From Hydrocarboniphaga sp. (GTDB lineage: Bacteria > Pseudomonadota > Gammaproteobacteria > Nevskiales > Nevskiaceae), in contig NZ_JAQGNT010000024.1 in the NCBI RefSeq assembly GCF_028291725.1, forward strand, positions 1-63,151: a stretch of DNA of 63,151 nt. Reading direction: 5' to 3'. How positions within the stretch are numbered: the stretch's first letter is position 1; each line of letters begins with the position of its first letter. A program made the translations under genes and the position numbers. The notes beneath the pieces were generated by a model. The model saw nothing but the letters and a program-made list of their open reading frames with translations. It ran no database searches and had not been told where the DNA came from. Of this stretch, positions 35,094-43,912 are shown piece after piece.

Positions 35094-35268
35094 GCACGTC
35101 GGCAAAGGATTGCCGACCTACGAGCCACACTTGTAGGAGCGGGTCGTACCCGCGACTGTGCTCTTAAGGGCCTCAGTCGCGGGTACGACCCGCTCCTACG
35201 ATGGCGGCGAGCATGCTCAGCCCGATGTGCAACCGAGGCCTCACGTCGGCAAGGGATTGCCGACCTAC
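35094..35268. repeat. Composite of GTAGGTCGGC half, TGTAGGAGCGGG cassette and GTAGGTCGGC half
   Basis: Three elements stand in a row between pilE-like and thiO: an arm at 35094-35121, a complete TGTAGGAGCGGG cassette at 35132-35199 and another arm at 35242-35268. It looks like the second repeat inserted between the arms of the first. The last arm supplies the TAG stop of thiO. Confidence 0.85.
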
Positions 35269-36362
35269 AAACGCCCCGCGCCGAGTCGATAGGCCGCCGC
35301 GTCGAGCTGGGTCGGCTTGCCTTCCATCAGGTCAGCCAGCAGTTCGGCCGAGGCCGGTGCCATCACCAGACCGTTGCGGTAGTGGCCGGTGTTGACCCAT
35401 AGGCCGGGCAGCGCCGGATGCTCGCCGATATACGGAATGCCGTCCGCCGACCCCGGCCGCAAACCGCTCCACTGCGTTTCGACCTGGCCCGCCGCCTCAG
35501 TGCCCAGCAGGCCGACCGCGAACGCCAGCAGTTCTTCACGCGCGGCCCCGGTAACGCGCTTGTCGAACCCGGCCGACTCGACCGTGCTGCCAACCAGGAT
35601 GCGGCCGTCGCGACGCGGGATCAGATACCGGCCGCCGTCCAGCACGATGCGCTTGAGCCGGCCCGGCGCGGCCCGCAGCAGCAGCATCTGGCCGCGTACC
35701 GGCGCAACCGGCAGCGCGCCGAGCGCGCCGCTCCAGGCGCCGGCCGCCAGCACCACGCAGTCGCCGCGATGCTCGCCCGCCGCCGTGTCGACTCCGGCGA
35801 CCCGGCCGCCGTCACGCAGCCAGCCGGTGACCGGCGTGTTTTCGTGCAGCGCGATGCCGAGCTGGCGCAGGCGCAGCCTCAGCGCCTGGCCGAGCCGCGG
35901 ATTGCGTATCTGACCGATCCACGGCAGCAGCAGGCCCGGCAAGCTCGGGCCACGAGTCTGCAGGATGGCGTCGATCTCCGGCGCCGCCAGGCCGGCTGCC
36001 GCACACCAGGCCGCACCGGCCTGGATCTGATCCGGATCCAGCAGCATCGCGCCCGACGCGGTCAGTTCGGGGTCCACGCCGGTGGCCTCGGCCAGCTCCG
36101 GTGCCAGTGCGTCGTACAACGGCAGGCTGCGGCGACTCAGCTGCCAGACCGCCTCCGGGTAGTTCCACGGCAGGATCGGACTCAGAATGCCGCCGCCGGC
36201 CCAGGACGATTCGCGGCCGGCGCTGCCGCTGTCGAAAACCGAGACTCGCCAGCCGCGACTGTGCAGCTGCAGCGCGCTGAGCATGCCGATGACGCCAGCG
36301 CCGACGATAAGCGCGTGCTGGCGGGAAGATGATTCAAACGATGATTCGAACGACGATGCCAA
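35265..36362 (-). CDS. thiO: FAD-dependent glycine oxidase ThiO
   Basis: Flavoenzyme of 365 residues that oxidises glycine to the imine used in thiamine thiazole synthesis. The dinucleotide site is HALIVGAGVIGMLSALQLHSRGW near the N-terminus, followed by ESSWAGGGILSPILPW and, near the C-terminus, GSTVESAGFD, WSGLRPGSADGIPYIGE and GHYRNGLVMAP. The N-terminal MASSFESSFESSSRQ comes from a short duplicated DNA stretch, so the real start is uncertain by a few codons. The gene lies beside pilin genes in Pseudomonas as well. Confidence 0.92.
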   Translation of the reverse strand: MASSFESSFESSSRQHALIVGAGVIGMLSALQLHSRGWRVSVFDSGSAGRESSWAGGGILSPILPWNYPEAVWQLSRRSLPLYDALAPELAEATGVDPELTASGAMLLDPDQIQAGAAWCAAAGLAAPEIDAILQTRGPSLPGLLLPWIGQIRNPRLGQALRLRLRQLGIALHENTPVTGWLRDGGRVAGVDTAAGEHRGDCVVLAAGAWSGALGALPVAPVRGQMLLLRAAPGRLKRIVLDGGRYLIPRRDGRILVGSTVESAGFDKRVTGAAREELLAFAVGLLGTEAAGQVETQWSGLRPGSADGIPYIGEHPALPGLWVNTGHYRNGLVMAPASAELLADLMEGKPTQLDAAAYRLGAGRL

Positions 36363-36542
36363 AAGCCAAATCCTTGGGGAGCGGGAGTGCGATGCCGGCG
36401 ACGCGCGGGGGGACGGTTACGGGCCGGCGGCGGGCCGCGATTGTCCGGGCTTTGATTGTCCGGACTTTCCCTCCAGCCTGCAAAGCGGCACCGCCCGTCT
36501 GCGCTAGTTCGTCGGCTTTCGGCGCCTTGGTATAACGCTGCA

Positions 36543-37139
36543 ATGCTTCGCATCCGCACTCAAGCCGGCTTCACCTTGCTCGAGCTGGTCGTGGTCATGG
36601 CCATTGCCGCAATCCTGCTGGCGGCGGCGATTCCGCAATTCCAGCAGATGGCCGTCGCCTCGGCGCGGGCCCAGGGCGGCACGCTGATGCTGTCGGCTTT
36701 CAACCAGGCGCGCAGCGAGGCGATCGCGCGCAACGGCAACGTCGTGGTGTGCCGGCGCAACTATTTCACCAGCAGCACGTTCCCGGTTTGCGACATGAGC
36801 ACCAGCGGCACCTGGGCGCAGGGCTGGATCGTCTACCGCGACAGCGACACCAGCATCGACAGCGCCGAGCCGGACGCCGCGGCCGACATCATCGCGGTGT
36901 TCGAGCCGGTCGGCCGGGTCACCGCCACCGGCGAAGGCAATGCGTTCACGATCGTGCCGGCCGGCAATCCGGCCTACCTGGTCTTCGCCAGCAACGGCCG
37001 CGCGACACAGGCACTGAGCTTCACGCTGTGCGACGCCAGCCACCGGCTCAGCGACAGCCGCCGCGTCGAGATCGCGCCCAGCGGCTACGTCAGCCTGCGC
37101 GCGCTCGACGCCACCACCACGGCCAGCCTATGCGGCTGA
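36543..37139 (+). CDS. fimT: Type IV pilus minor pilin FimT/FimU
   Basis: Prepilin of 198 residues and first gene of the complete operon. The leader MLRIRTQAG is followed by FTLLELVVVMAIAAILLAAAIPQFQQ, and LMLSAFNQARSEAIARNGNVVVC is the GspH/FimT signature. The C-terminal region is β-rich (RVEIAPSGYVSLRAL). It overlaps pilV by 10 bases. FimU/FimT are priming subunits placed at the pilus tip together with PilVWX and PilE. Confidence 0.88.
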   Translation: MLRIRTQAGFTLLELVVVMAIAAILLAAAIPQFQQMAVASARAQGGTLMLSAFNQARSEAIARNGNVVVCRRNYFTSSTFPVCDMSTSGTWAQGWIVYRDSDTSIDSAEPDAAADIIAVFEPVGRVTATGEGNAFTIVPAGNPAYLVFASNGRATQALSFTLCDASHRLSDSRRVEIAPSGYVSLRALDATTTASLCG

Positions 37140-37738
37140 ACCTGCCCACACGCCGCGGCCGCGCGGACGGCTTCACGCTGATCGAAGTGCTGATCACGAT
37201 CTTCATCACCGCGATCGGCCTGCTGACCGTCGCCGGCCTGCAGGCGGCGTCCAAGAAGGTCAATTTCGAAACCGCGCAGCGCACCAGTGCCACCGCGCTG
37301 GCCCAGGACATGGTCGAGCGCATCCGCGCCAATCCGAGCGCCAAGGTCTCTTACCTGACCAGCGACGCCACCGCCGCCGCCAGCGCCACCGGCTGCGCGG
37401 CCAGCTCCGCCGCCTGCAGCAGCGCGGACCTTGCGGCCTACGACGTCTACCAATGGGGCCAGAAGCTGCTCGGCGCCGAGGAGCAGGACGCCAGCGGCAA
37501 CATCACCGGCGGCCTGGTCAATCCGACCGGCTGCATTACTTACGACGCCACCAACAAGGTCTACCGGGTCGCCGTCGCATGGCGCGGCTATACCGCGCTG
37601 GCAGCGATTCCGTCGACCGTGCCGAGCAACGACCCGATGCGTGCCACCTGCGGCAACGGCCTGGGCCGCTATACCGATCCGCTGACTTCCGGCAGCAACG
37701 ATCTGCTGCGCCGGCTGATTGTCGTGGAGTTCATATGA
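37130..37738 (+). CDS. pilV: Type IV pilus minor pilin PilV
   Basis: Prepilin of 202 residues with leader MRLNLPTRRGRADG, then FTLIEVLITIFITAIGLLTVAGLQ (Glu-5 present). The family segment FETAQRTSATALAQDMVERIRANP follows, and the C-terminal domain has two Cys pairs (GCAASSAACS, GCITYD, ATCGNG). It begins inside fimT and its TGA overlaps the pilW ATG as ATGA, so the operon is translationally coupled. Confidence 0.9.
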   Translation: MRLNLPTRRGRADGFTLIEVLITIFITAIGLLTVAGLQAASKKVNFETAQRTSATALAQDMVERIRANPSAKVSYLTSDATAAASATGCAASSAACSSADLAAYDVYQWGQKLLGAEEQDASGNITGGLVNPTGCITYDATNKVYRVAVAWRGYTALAAIPSTVPSNDPMRATCGNGLGRYTDPLTSGSNDLLRRLIVVEFI

Positions 37739-39021
37739 GCTGCCGGCGTCGGCAAACCGTAGGTCGGCAATCCCTTGCCGACGTGAGGCCCCGGCTGCGC
37801 GTCGAAGTTACATGTCGGCAAGGGATTGCCGACCTACGCGCTGCGCGCCCCTCACGCCAGGCCGGCCTGACCCTGGTCGAGCTGATGATCAGCCTGGTGC
37901 TCGGCCTGATCCTGGTCACCGCGGTTGGCACGCTGTTCGTCTACACCAACCGCAGCAACCGCCAGAACGAGCTGATCGCCGGCATGCAGGACCAGGCGCG
38001 CTTCGCGCTGGCGACGCTGTCGCGCGACATCACGATGGCCGGTTACTGGGGCGGCATCGCCAGCGCGGCGACGATCACGCCCAACACCAACGACCTCGAC
38101 GCCACCAACGACGCCAGCACCGCGACCGCGGCGTTCCCGGCGGCCAACGACTGCGGCGTCGACGCGACCACACGCTGGGCTTTCGAGCTGACTCGCAAGC
38201 TCAGCTACCCGGACCCGATCACCGGCATCACCCAGATCCTGATGTGGCCGAGCCGCATCGAGTTTCGCAATCAGAGCACCAGCGGCGCGCCGAGCGCGAT
38301 GTGGCGCTGCATCGGCGACTACAAGACCGGCACCGACGTGGTGGCGCTGCGCCGCGTCGCCGGCCAGCAGACCGGCTGCATCGACAGCGCCAACACAACC
38401 GACTGCAAGCCAGGCAGCGGCCAGGTGAAGCTGCGCGCCTACAACTACTACCTGCAGACCAATGGCGTCGTCGGCACGCTGATGCGCTGGAGCAGCGCCG
38501 ACACCGCCACGCCGGGCGGCACCGAGCAGCCGCTGAGTGCACCGATGAACTTCTTCCGCTACGTGCCGCGCATCTACTACGTGCGCAATTATTCGCACAC
38601 CTCCGGCGACGGCATCCCGACCTTGTGCCGCAAGGAGCTGTGCTCGACCGGCTACACCGCCGGCAGCGACAACGAGAGCGGTACCTGCGGCGCCGCCGGC
38701 GCCAGCGCGACGGCCAGCGGCTTCTACAGTGAATGCCTGGCCGAAGGCGTCGAGGATCTGCAGATCGTCTGGGGCGTGGCCAATGCCGACGGCTCGGGCT
38801 TCCGCTACACCAGCACGCCGAGCGCGCAGGAAGTCGCGACCAATGCGCAGACCGCGCAGATCTTCCTGCGGATGCGCTCGGCGCGCAGCGACGGCTCGTA
38901 CACCGACACCAAGACCTACACCGCCGGCGACGGCAGCGCGTACACCTCAAGCGGCAGCGACCAGCATTTTTATCGCCGCATTTATTCCACGACCGTCTAC
39001 CTGCGCAACCCGGCCCGCTGA
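37735..39021 (+). CDS. pilW: Type IV pilus minor pilin PilW with a repeat-derived leader
   Basis: Prepilin of 428 residues. The cleavage site is RQAG/LTLVELMISLVLGLILVTAVG (Glu-5 conserved), followed by AGMQDQARFALATLSRDITMAGYWG, the PilW signature. The leader before it is 44 residues instead of about 6-15, because the GTAGGTCGGC cassette (37759-37837) lies inside the first codons and is read in frame as VGRQSLADVRPRLRVEVTCR and onward. No ATG lies between the repeat and the cleavage site; a GTG inside the repeat is possible. The gene overlaps pilV as ATGA and precedes pilX by one base. Confidence 0.88.
   Translation: MSCRRRQTVGRQSLADVRPRLRVEVTCRQGIADLRAARPSRQAGLTLVELMISLVLGLILVTAVGTLFVYTNRSNRQNELIAGMQDQARFALATLSRDITMAGYWGGIASAATITPNTNDLDATNDASTATAAFPAANDCGVDATTRWAFELTRKLSYPDPITGITQILMWPSRIEFRNQSTSGAPSAMWRCIGDYKTGTDVVALRRVAGQQTGCIDSANTTDCKPGSGQVKLRAYNYYLQTNGVVGTLMRWSSADTATPGGTEQPLSAPMNFFRYVPRIYYVRNYSHTSGDGIPTLCRKELCSTGYTAGSDNESGTCGAAGASATASGFYSECLAEGVEDLQIVWGVANADGSGFRYTSTPSAQEVATNAQTAQIFLRMRSARSDGSYTDTKTYTAGDGSAYTSSGSDQHFYRRIYSTTVYLRNPAR
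37759..37837. repeat. GTAGGTCGGCAATCCC cassette inside pilW
   Basis: Complete 79-base cassette in codons 9-35 of pilW. It introduces no stop in the pilW frame and the downstream frame is kept, so the gene remains open. All other copies in the window are intergenic. Confidence 0.92.
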
Positions 39022-39022
39022 C

Positions 39023-39610
39023 ATGCGCAACCATCACGATCCACACCCACATCATCAACGCGGCGCGGCACTGGCCACCGCGCTGTTGTTCCTCGTCATC
39101 CTGACCCTGCTCGGGCTGGCCGCGATGCGCTCCGGCAGCATCGATCTGCGGCTGGCCCAGAACGAGGGCACCCGACTCGACGCGCAGCAGAACGCACAGA
39201 CCGCGCTGGAATCGGTGCGCGCTTACTCGGCGGCGCTGAACGTGCTGCCCGGCTCGGGCTACCTGCAGTCCTGCGCGATCGGCTCCAGCCTCAACGCCAG
39301 CTCGCTGGCAACGCAGCAGGGTTTCTCCTGCCCGAGCGCCAGCGTGACCGCCGCGCTGATGCCGAACACCAACTACAAGAACTACCTGTACGTCTCCGTG
39401 CGCCGCGAACAGATCAACGGCAACGACTACGCACCGGTTGCGGCCCTGCGTGAAGGCGACAGCGGCGACCGCTACAACCTCGCGGCTTTCACCATCGTCG
39501 GTGGCTACGACCGCGTCGCCAGCGACGACACGCTGGCGCAGGGCGGAGCGGAAGTCGTGCAGGGCGTCTACGTCAAAGTCGCCAAGATCCGCGGACTGTC
39601 GCAGCAGTAG
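39023..39610 (+). CDS. pilX: Type IV pilus assembly protein PilX
   Basis: Protein of 195 residues. A His-rich leader (MRNHHDPHPHHQRG) is followed by AALATALLFLVILTLLGLAAMRS. Then SIDLRLAQNEGTRLDAQQNAQTALESV is the PilX signature, and two Cys (LQSCAIG, GFSCPS) may pair. Cleavage at RG/AALAT would leave no Glu-5, which is usual in PilX. It starts one base after the pilW stop. Confidence 0.85.
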   Translation: MRNHHDPHPHHQRGAALATALLFLVILTLLGLAAMRSGSIDLRLAQNEGTRLDAQQNAQTALESVRAYSAALNVLPGSGYLQSCAIGSSLNASSLATQQGFSCPSASVTAALMPNTNYKNYLYVSVRREQINGNDYAPVAALREGDSGDRYNLAAFTIVGGYDRVASDDTLAQGGAEVVQGVYVKVAKIRGLSQQ

Positions 39611-39620
39611 GAACAGCACC

Positions 39621-42600
39621 ATGACCCACAAACTCCGCCAACAACTGCTCGCGATCTTCCTCGGACTATTCGTCTGCTTCTCGATCGTGATCGAGGCCGA
39701 AAACGCCTACGCCGACGACATCGAGATCTACACCAACCCGGCCGCCAACAGCGTCAAGCCGCCGTACACGGTGATCGTGCTGGACCTGAACCTGCTCGGC
39801 ATCTGCAACAGCGTGCTGACCCAGACCAGCAACCCGAACAATCCGGATTCACCGCAGCTGTGCCTGAACATCACCAACACCATTATTCTGTCGGACCTGC
39901 TCGGCGGCGTCACCAGCAACCCGACGGCACTTCTGACGACTCTGCTCTATACCTTAAACGTCACTCAATTGTGCGGAATCGTCAGCTCCCTCGTCAGCAC
40001 TCTCGGAGCCTCTGCGGTTTCCTCATTGCTCGTTTCGGTATGTGCTCTCGTCGCGCCGGTTACAGGTCTCCCGCTTGTGGGCTTCGCCTTGAATCTCGCG
40101 CTCGGCTTACTGGGTGTGACCGATGTCGTTGGCACGCTGGTCTCGGGTCTACTCAATCCGCTGCTAAGCACGGCGGTCGGCCAATTGCCGTCAGTGGTCA
40201 CCGGACTACTCAACAGCACCTTCAGCGGCATCCTGAACCTCGGACAGGTGGGCCTGATTTCGACGCTGGAATCGATCCTCAGCAACCTGATCAACACCAA
40301 CGTCGCGATCATGCTCTCGCACGCCGATCGGGCCAATTCGACCGGCTCGCCCGCCAGCACCTGCGCCTTCGCCGATCTGGCGAGCATTCCTGGCGCGCGA
40401 CGAACCACCGCCGGCTGCAGCAACGGCGCCTACATGCTGATCGGGTTCACGCCGCTGGTGAACCAGGGAACCGTCAGCACGCTGCTGACCAAGGTGACCA
40501 CGTCGCTGACCAATATCCTCAGCCTGCCCAATCTGCTCAACTCGGTCACCGCGCTGGCCGCCACCGCGCTGACCACGCCGACGCAACTGCTACCGCCGTA
40601 TCAGGGCAAAGAGATCTACGCCGAACTGATGCATTACCTGGCCGGCAACGACATCTACAACGCGCCGCTGGCGCGCTGGGACGGGCTCACCGGCGTGCTG
40701 GTGCGCGACACCACCATCGAACTGGCCAACGGCAACTACGTCAAGCCGCCGCTGGAGTGCCGCACCGCCAACGTGCTCAACCTGATGTTGACCAACAACA
40801 TCCGCGATACCGAGTCCGACGCGACGCTGCGCGCCTATCTGCCCGGGCTGCCGGCGAGCGGCGCGATCACGCTGGGCGACGTGGTGAGCAAGGCCAAGAC
40901 TCCGGGCTTCACCGACAGCGCCGGCAACAACATCAACCTGCGCTCGTTCTTCGTGATCCAGGATCTGCTGACCAGTACCGCGACGCTGGGCAACGCCGGC
41001 GCCACGCTGCTGAGCTACGCCAACAGCCTCGGCCTGCTCGGCCTCGGCCAGACCGCGGCCTCGCTGCTGAAGCCGGTGATCGACGTCGACGCCTCGCTGG
41101 TGACGCCGAGCCTGACGGTGGATCTGACTTCGCCCAGCGTGGTGCGGCCGGAAGCGTTCTTCACCGAGTTCAAGCCCGATCTGAGCCAGCGGCCGCGCTG
41201 GAACGGTAATCTGAAAAAATTGAACGTCGCCGCCGACAGCAGCGGCAATTACCAGTACTACGACGCCAACAGCGCGCTGGCGATCGGCAGCGACGGCCGC
41301 ATCAAGACCACCGCGCTGACCTACTGGACCAACACCAACCTGCTCGGCAGCGGCGTCACCGTCGACGGACGCAGCTCGACGCTGGGCGGTGCCGGCCAGA
41401 AGATCCCGGGCTATCTGTTCGGCGGCGGCGGCAACCCCGGCCGCGTCAACGCCGACGCCAAGCGCACGCTGTACTACGACAAGATCACCGCGACCAGCCT
41501 TGCGTTGAACGGCCTTGATGCCGACACCCAAACGGTCCGCGACGAGCTGAAGACCGATCTCGGCGTCACCGGCACCACCACCACCGACGACACTTTGCGG
41601 CGCTCGCTGCTGCTGTTTGCGCGCGGCTTCAATGTCGGCACCACGGCGGCGCCGCTGGGCACCGGCACCAGCGTCAGCGGCGTGGTCGCGCGCGACTGGA
41701 TGCACGGCGCCCTGCTGCATTCGCGGCCGGTCGCGATCAATTACGGCGCGCGTAGCGGCTATTCCACCAGCAGCCCGGATATCCGCGTGGTGTATGGCGC
41801 CGCCGATGGCTTCATGCGCATGGTGCGCAACAGCGACGGCGTCGAAACCTGGGGTTTCATGCCGCGCGCGGTGATGTCGCAGCAGAGCGTGCTGCGCGAA
41901 AACACCAGCGTGGCCAGCCTGCCCTACGGCGTCGATGGCGCACCGGCGGTGCTGCTGCAGGATCGCAGCAGCAGCGGCGGCGCGGCCGACGGCAAGATCG
42001 AATCGGGCAACGCCAACGATCACGCCTGGATGTACTTCGGCCTGCGCCGCAGCGGCCGCTATTACTACGGCATGGACGTGACCAACCCGGATTCGCCGAG
42101 CCTGCTGTGGCGCATCGGCCCCGACGGCCTGTACCAGAGCGGCGGCCTGGTCGCGGGCTCGGCGAGCCTGTACTCGGAGCTGGCGCTGACTTTGTCCAAT
42201 CCGCAGATCGGCCGCATGAGCGTCACCAGCGGCAGCACCACGACGACCAAGCCGGTGCTGATTTTCGCCGGCGGCTACAACGGCGGCCGCGACAGCTCCA
42301 ACAACAAGATCGGCAAGGACTACTACCGCGGCAGCGACGGCCGCGTCGGCCTGGATGACACCACCGGCAACGCGATCTACATCGTCGACGCACAGACCGG
42401 AGATCTGATCTGGAAGGCGGTGCAAGGCACGTTCAGCAGCAGCACGCCGTTCAACGCGACCACCAAGGCTTTCGCGCATCCGCTGCTGACCAACAGCATT
42501 CCCTCGGACGTGACCATCGTCGACAGTGACGGCGATGGCCTGACCGACCGGTTGTATGTGGCCGACACCGGCGGCCGCGTCTGGCGCGGCGATTTCCCGG

Positions 42601-43331
42601 GCAGCGACCGGACCAAGTGGACGCTGTCACCGATCGCCAGCCTCGGCCGTTATCGCAGCAGCAACGTCACGAATGATCGCCGCTTCTTCCAGGCACCGGA
42701 CTACGCGCCGTACCGCGGCGTGACCGGCAACTACGACATGGTGGTGTTCGGCTCCGGTGATCGCGAAGATCCGCTCAACGTGACCACCGAGAATTATTTC
42801 TACGCATTCCGCGACACGCGCACCGCGAGCGGCCTGCCGGCCGCCAGCGTGATCACCACCGACGCGGCGCTGAAAGGCCCGAGCGATTTCGCCGATCTGA
42901 CCACGGTCTGCGCGAGTTCCAGCACCGCCAGCTGCGCGGCATCAACGGACCTGAGCACCGGCTGGAAAGTGAAGCTCGCCGGCAGCGGCGAGAAAGTGCT
43001 GTCGCAGCCGCTGAGCGCGGCCGGCACGGCGTTCTTCAGCACCTACACGCCGCCGAACAGCAGCACTCAGACCTGCACACCGTCCGAGGGCAGCAGCAAG
43101 GTGTACGGCCTGGCGCTCAGCGATTCACGGCCCACGGTCGCCAGCTTCATCAACGACAGCGACGGCAGCCAGCGCAGCCAGGCCAGCGCAACGCCCGGCC
43201 TGCCCGGCGAATTCAACACGCTGACTGCGAACGCGCTGGCGCAGAACGCCTCGACGCTGAAGCTGCAATCGACCGATCCCTATACGATCTACTGGCGCGA
43301 GCGGCGCGGCGACGACGAGACCCAGCCTTGA
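39621..43331 (+). CDS. pilY1: Type IV pilus tip/biogenesis factor PilY1
   Basis: Protein of 1236 residues, the usual PilY1 size. The signal sequence covers LLAIFLGLFVCFSIVIEAENAYA. The N-terminal VWA-like region starts at YTVIVLDLNLLGICN and includes CAFADLASIPGARRTTAGCSNGAYMLIGF. The C-terminal β-propeller contains VVYGAADGFMRMVRNSDGVETWGFMPRA and a calcium loop DSDGDGLTD near residue 970. PilY1 binds calcium, sits at the pilus tip and antagonises retraction. A very hydrophobic stretch (about residues 105-220) has less GC-rich codons than its surroundings. It overlaps pilE by 4 bases. Confidence 0.92.
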   Translation: MTHKLRQQLLAIFLGLFVCFSIVIEAENAYADDIEIYTNPAANSVKPPYTVIVLDLNLLGICNSVLTQTSNPNNPDSPQLCLNITNTIILSDLLGGVTSNPTALLTTLLYTLNVTQLCGIVSSLVSTLGASAVSSLLVSVCALVAPVTGLPLVGFALNLALGLLGVTDVVGTLVSGLLNPLLSTAVGQLPSVVTGLLNSTFSGILNLGQVGLISTLESILSNLINTNVAIMLSHADRANSTGSPASTCAFADLASIPGARRTTAGCSNGAYMLIGFTPLVNQGTVSTLLTKVTTSLTNILSLPNLLNSVTALAATALTTPTQLLPPYQGKEIYAELMHYLAGNDIYNAPLARWDGLTGVLVRDTTIELANGNYVKPPLECRTANVLNLMLTNNIRDTESDATLRAYLPGLPASGAITLGDVVSKAKTPGFTDSAGNNINLRSFFVIQDLLTSTATLGNAGATLLSYANSLGLLGLGQTAASLLKPVIDVDASLVTPSLTVDLTSPSVVRPEAFFTEFKPDLSQRPRWNGNLKKLNVAADSSGNYQYYDANSALAIGSDGRIKTTALTYWTNTNLLGSGVTVDGRSSTLGGAGQKIPGYLFGGGGNPGRVNADAKRTLYYDKITATSLALNGLDADTQTVRDELKTDLGVTGTTTTDDTLRRSLLLFARGFNVGTTAAPLGTGTSVSGVVARDWMHGALLHSRPVAINYGARSGYSTSSPDIRVVYGAADGFMRMVRNSDGVETWGFMPRAVMSQQSVLRENTSVASLPYGVDGAPAVLLQDRSSSGGAADGKIESGNANDHAWMYFGLRRSGRYYYGMDVTNPDSPSLLWRIGPDGLYQSGGLVAGSASLYSELALTLSNPQIGRMSVTSGSTTTTKPVLIFAGGYNGGRDSSNNKIGKDYYRGSDGRVGLDDTTGNAIYIVDAQTGDLIWKAVQGTFSSSTPFNATTKAFAHPLLTNSIPSDVTIVDSDGDGLTDRLYVADTGGRVWRGDFPGSDRTKWTLSPIASLGRYRSSNVTNDRRFFQAPDYAPYRGVTGNYDMVVFGSGDREDPLNVTTENYFYAFRDTRTASGLPAASVITTDAALKGPSDFADLTTVCASSSTASCAASTDLSTGWKVKLAGSGEKVLSQPLSAAGTAFFSTYTPPNSSTQTCTPSEGSSKVYGLALSDSRPTVASFINDSDGSQRSQASATPGLPGEFNTLTANALAQNASTLKLQSTDPYTIYWRERRGDDETQP

Positions 43332-43828
43332 ACACCGGCGCGATGACCGCTGCCAGGCCAGAGATGCGGCGCGGCTTCACCTTGATCGAGCTGATCGTCG
43401 CGGTTGCGATCGTCGGCTTGCTGACGGTGATCGCACTGCCGGCGTATTCGATCTACACGCTGCGCACCAGCCGCGCGGTCGGCAAGGCGGCGCTGGTCAG
43501 CATGAGCGCGGCGCAGGAAACCTACTTCGTCGACCGGAAAGCTTATACCAACGCGGTGACCGATCTGGGGCTGACGACCTACCTGTCACGTGACGGCTCG
43601 ACCTCGGCGACGCAGACCAGCAACAGCATCTATTCGCTGAGCATCGCGGCGTTGACCACCAGCGGCACCTGCCCGGCCACCGGCTCGGCCGCGATCGGCG
43701 GCTATACGCTGATCGCGACGCCGGTCGGCACCCAGGCCCGCGATACCGGTTGCAGCACGCTGTGCCTGACTTCGAGCGGCATCCGGCTGGCATCGGCGGG
43801 TACCGCGGCGGACTGCTGGTCGCGGTAG
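43328..43828 (+). CDS. pilE: Type IV pilin-like protein PilE
   Basis: Prepilin of 166 residues, last gene of the operon. Leader ...PEMRRG, then FTLIELIVAVAIVGLLTVIALPAYSIYTLRTSRAVGKAALVSM, a standard PilE N-terminus. C-terminal Cys residues (GTCPATGS, TGCSTLC, DCWSR) form a D-region-like loop. The frame begins at a TTG overlapping the pilY1 stop; an ATG at 43343 is an alternative. A GTAGGTTGGGG cassette follows directly. Confidence 0.88.
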   Translation: MNTGAMTAARPEMRRGFTLIELIVAVAIVGLLTVIALPAYSIYTLRTSRAVGKAALVSMSAAQETYFVDRKAYTNAVTDLGLTTYLSRDGSTSATQTSNSIYSLSIAALTTSGTCPATGSAAIGGYTLIATPVGTQARDTGCSTLCLTSSGIRLASAGTAADCWSR

Positions 43829-43830
43829 TC

Positions 43831-43906
43831 GTAGGTTGGGGTGAGCTTGCGAACCCCAACATTCGTCCGCGCTGATGTTGGGGTTCGCAAGCTCACCCCA
43901 ACCTAC
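43831..43906. repeat. GTAGGTTGGGGTGAGC inverted cassette, copy 2
   Basis: Second copy of the 15375 cassette, with the change c to t (gagcc to gagct) compensated by g to a in the other arm. It separates convergent pilE and ispH. Both arms remain fully paired, so the structure is either maintained or recently copied. Confidence 0.9.
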
Positions 43907-43912
43907 ACCAAC

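Noticed and set aside
38228-39631. 467-codon minus-strand frame over pilW and pilX
   Set aside because: Composition changes to runs of Arg/Cys/Ser, no export or domain signal, and it is opposite to two recognisable pilin genes.
40590-42479. 629-codon minus-strand open frame inside pilY1
   Set aside because: Antisense shadow of a well-supported PilY1. The product is Ala/Val/Arg/Gly repeats with no domain features.
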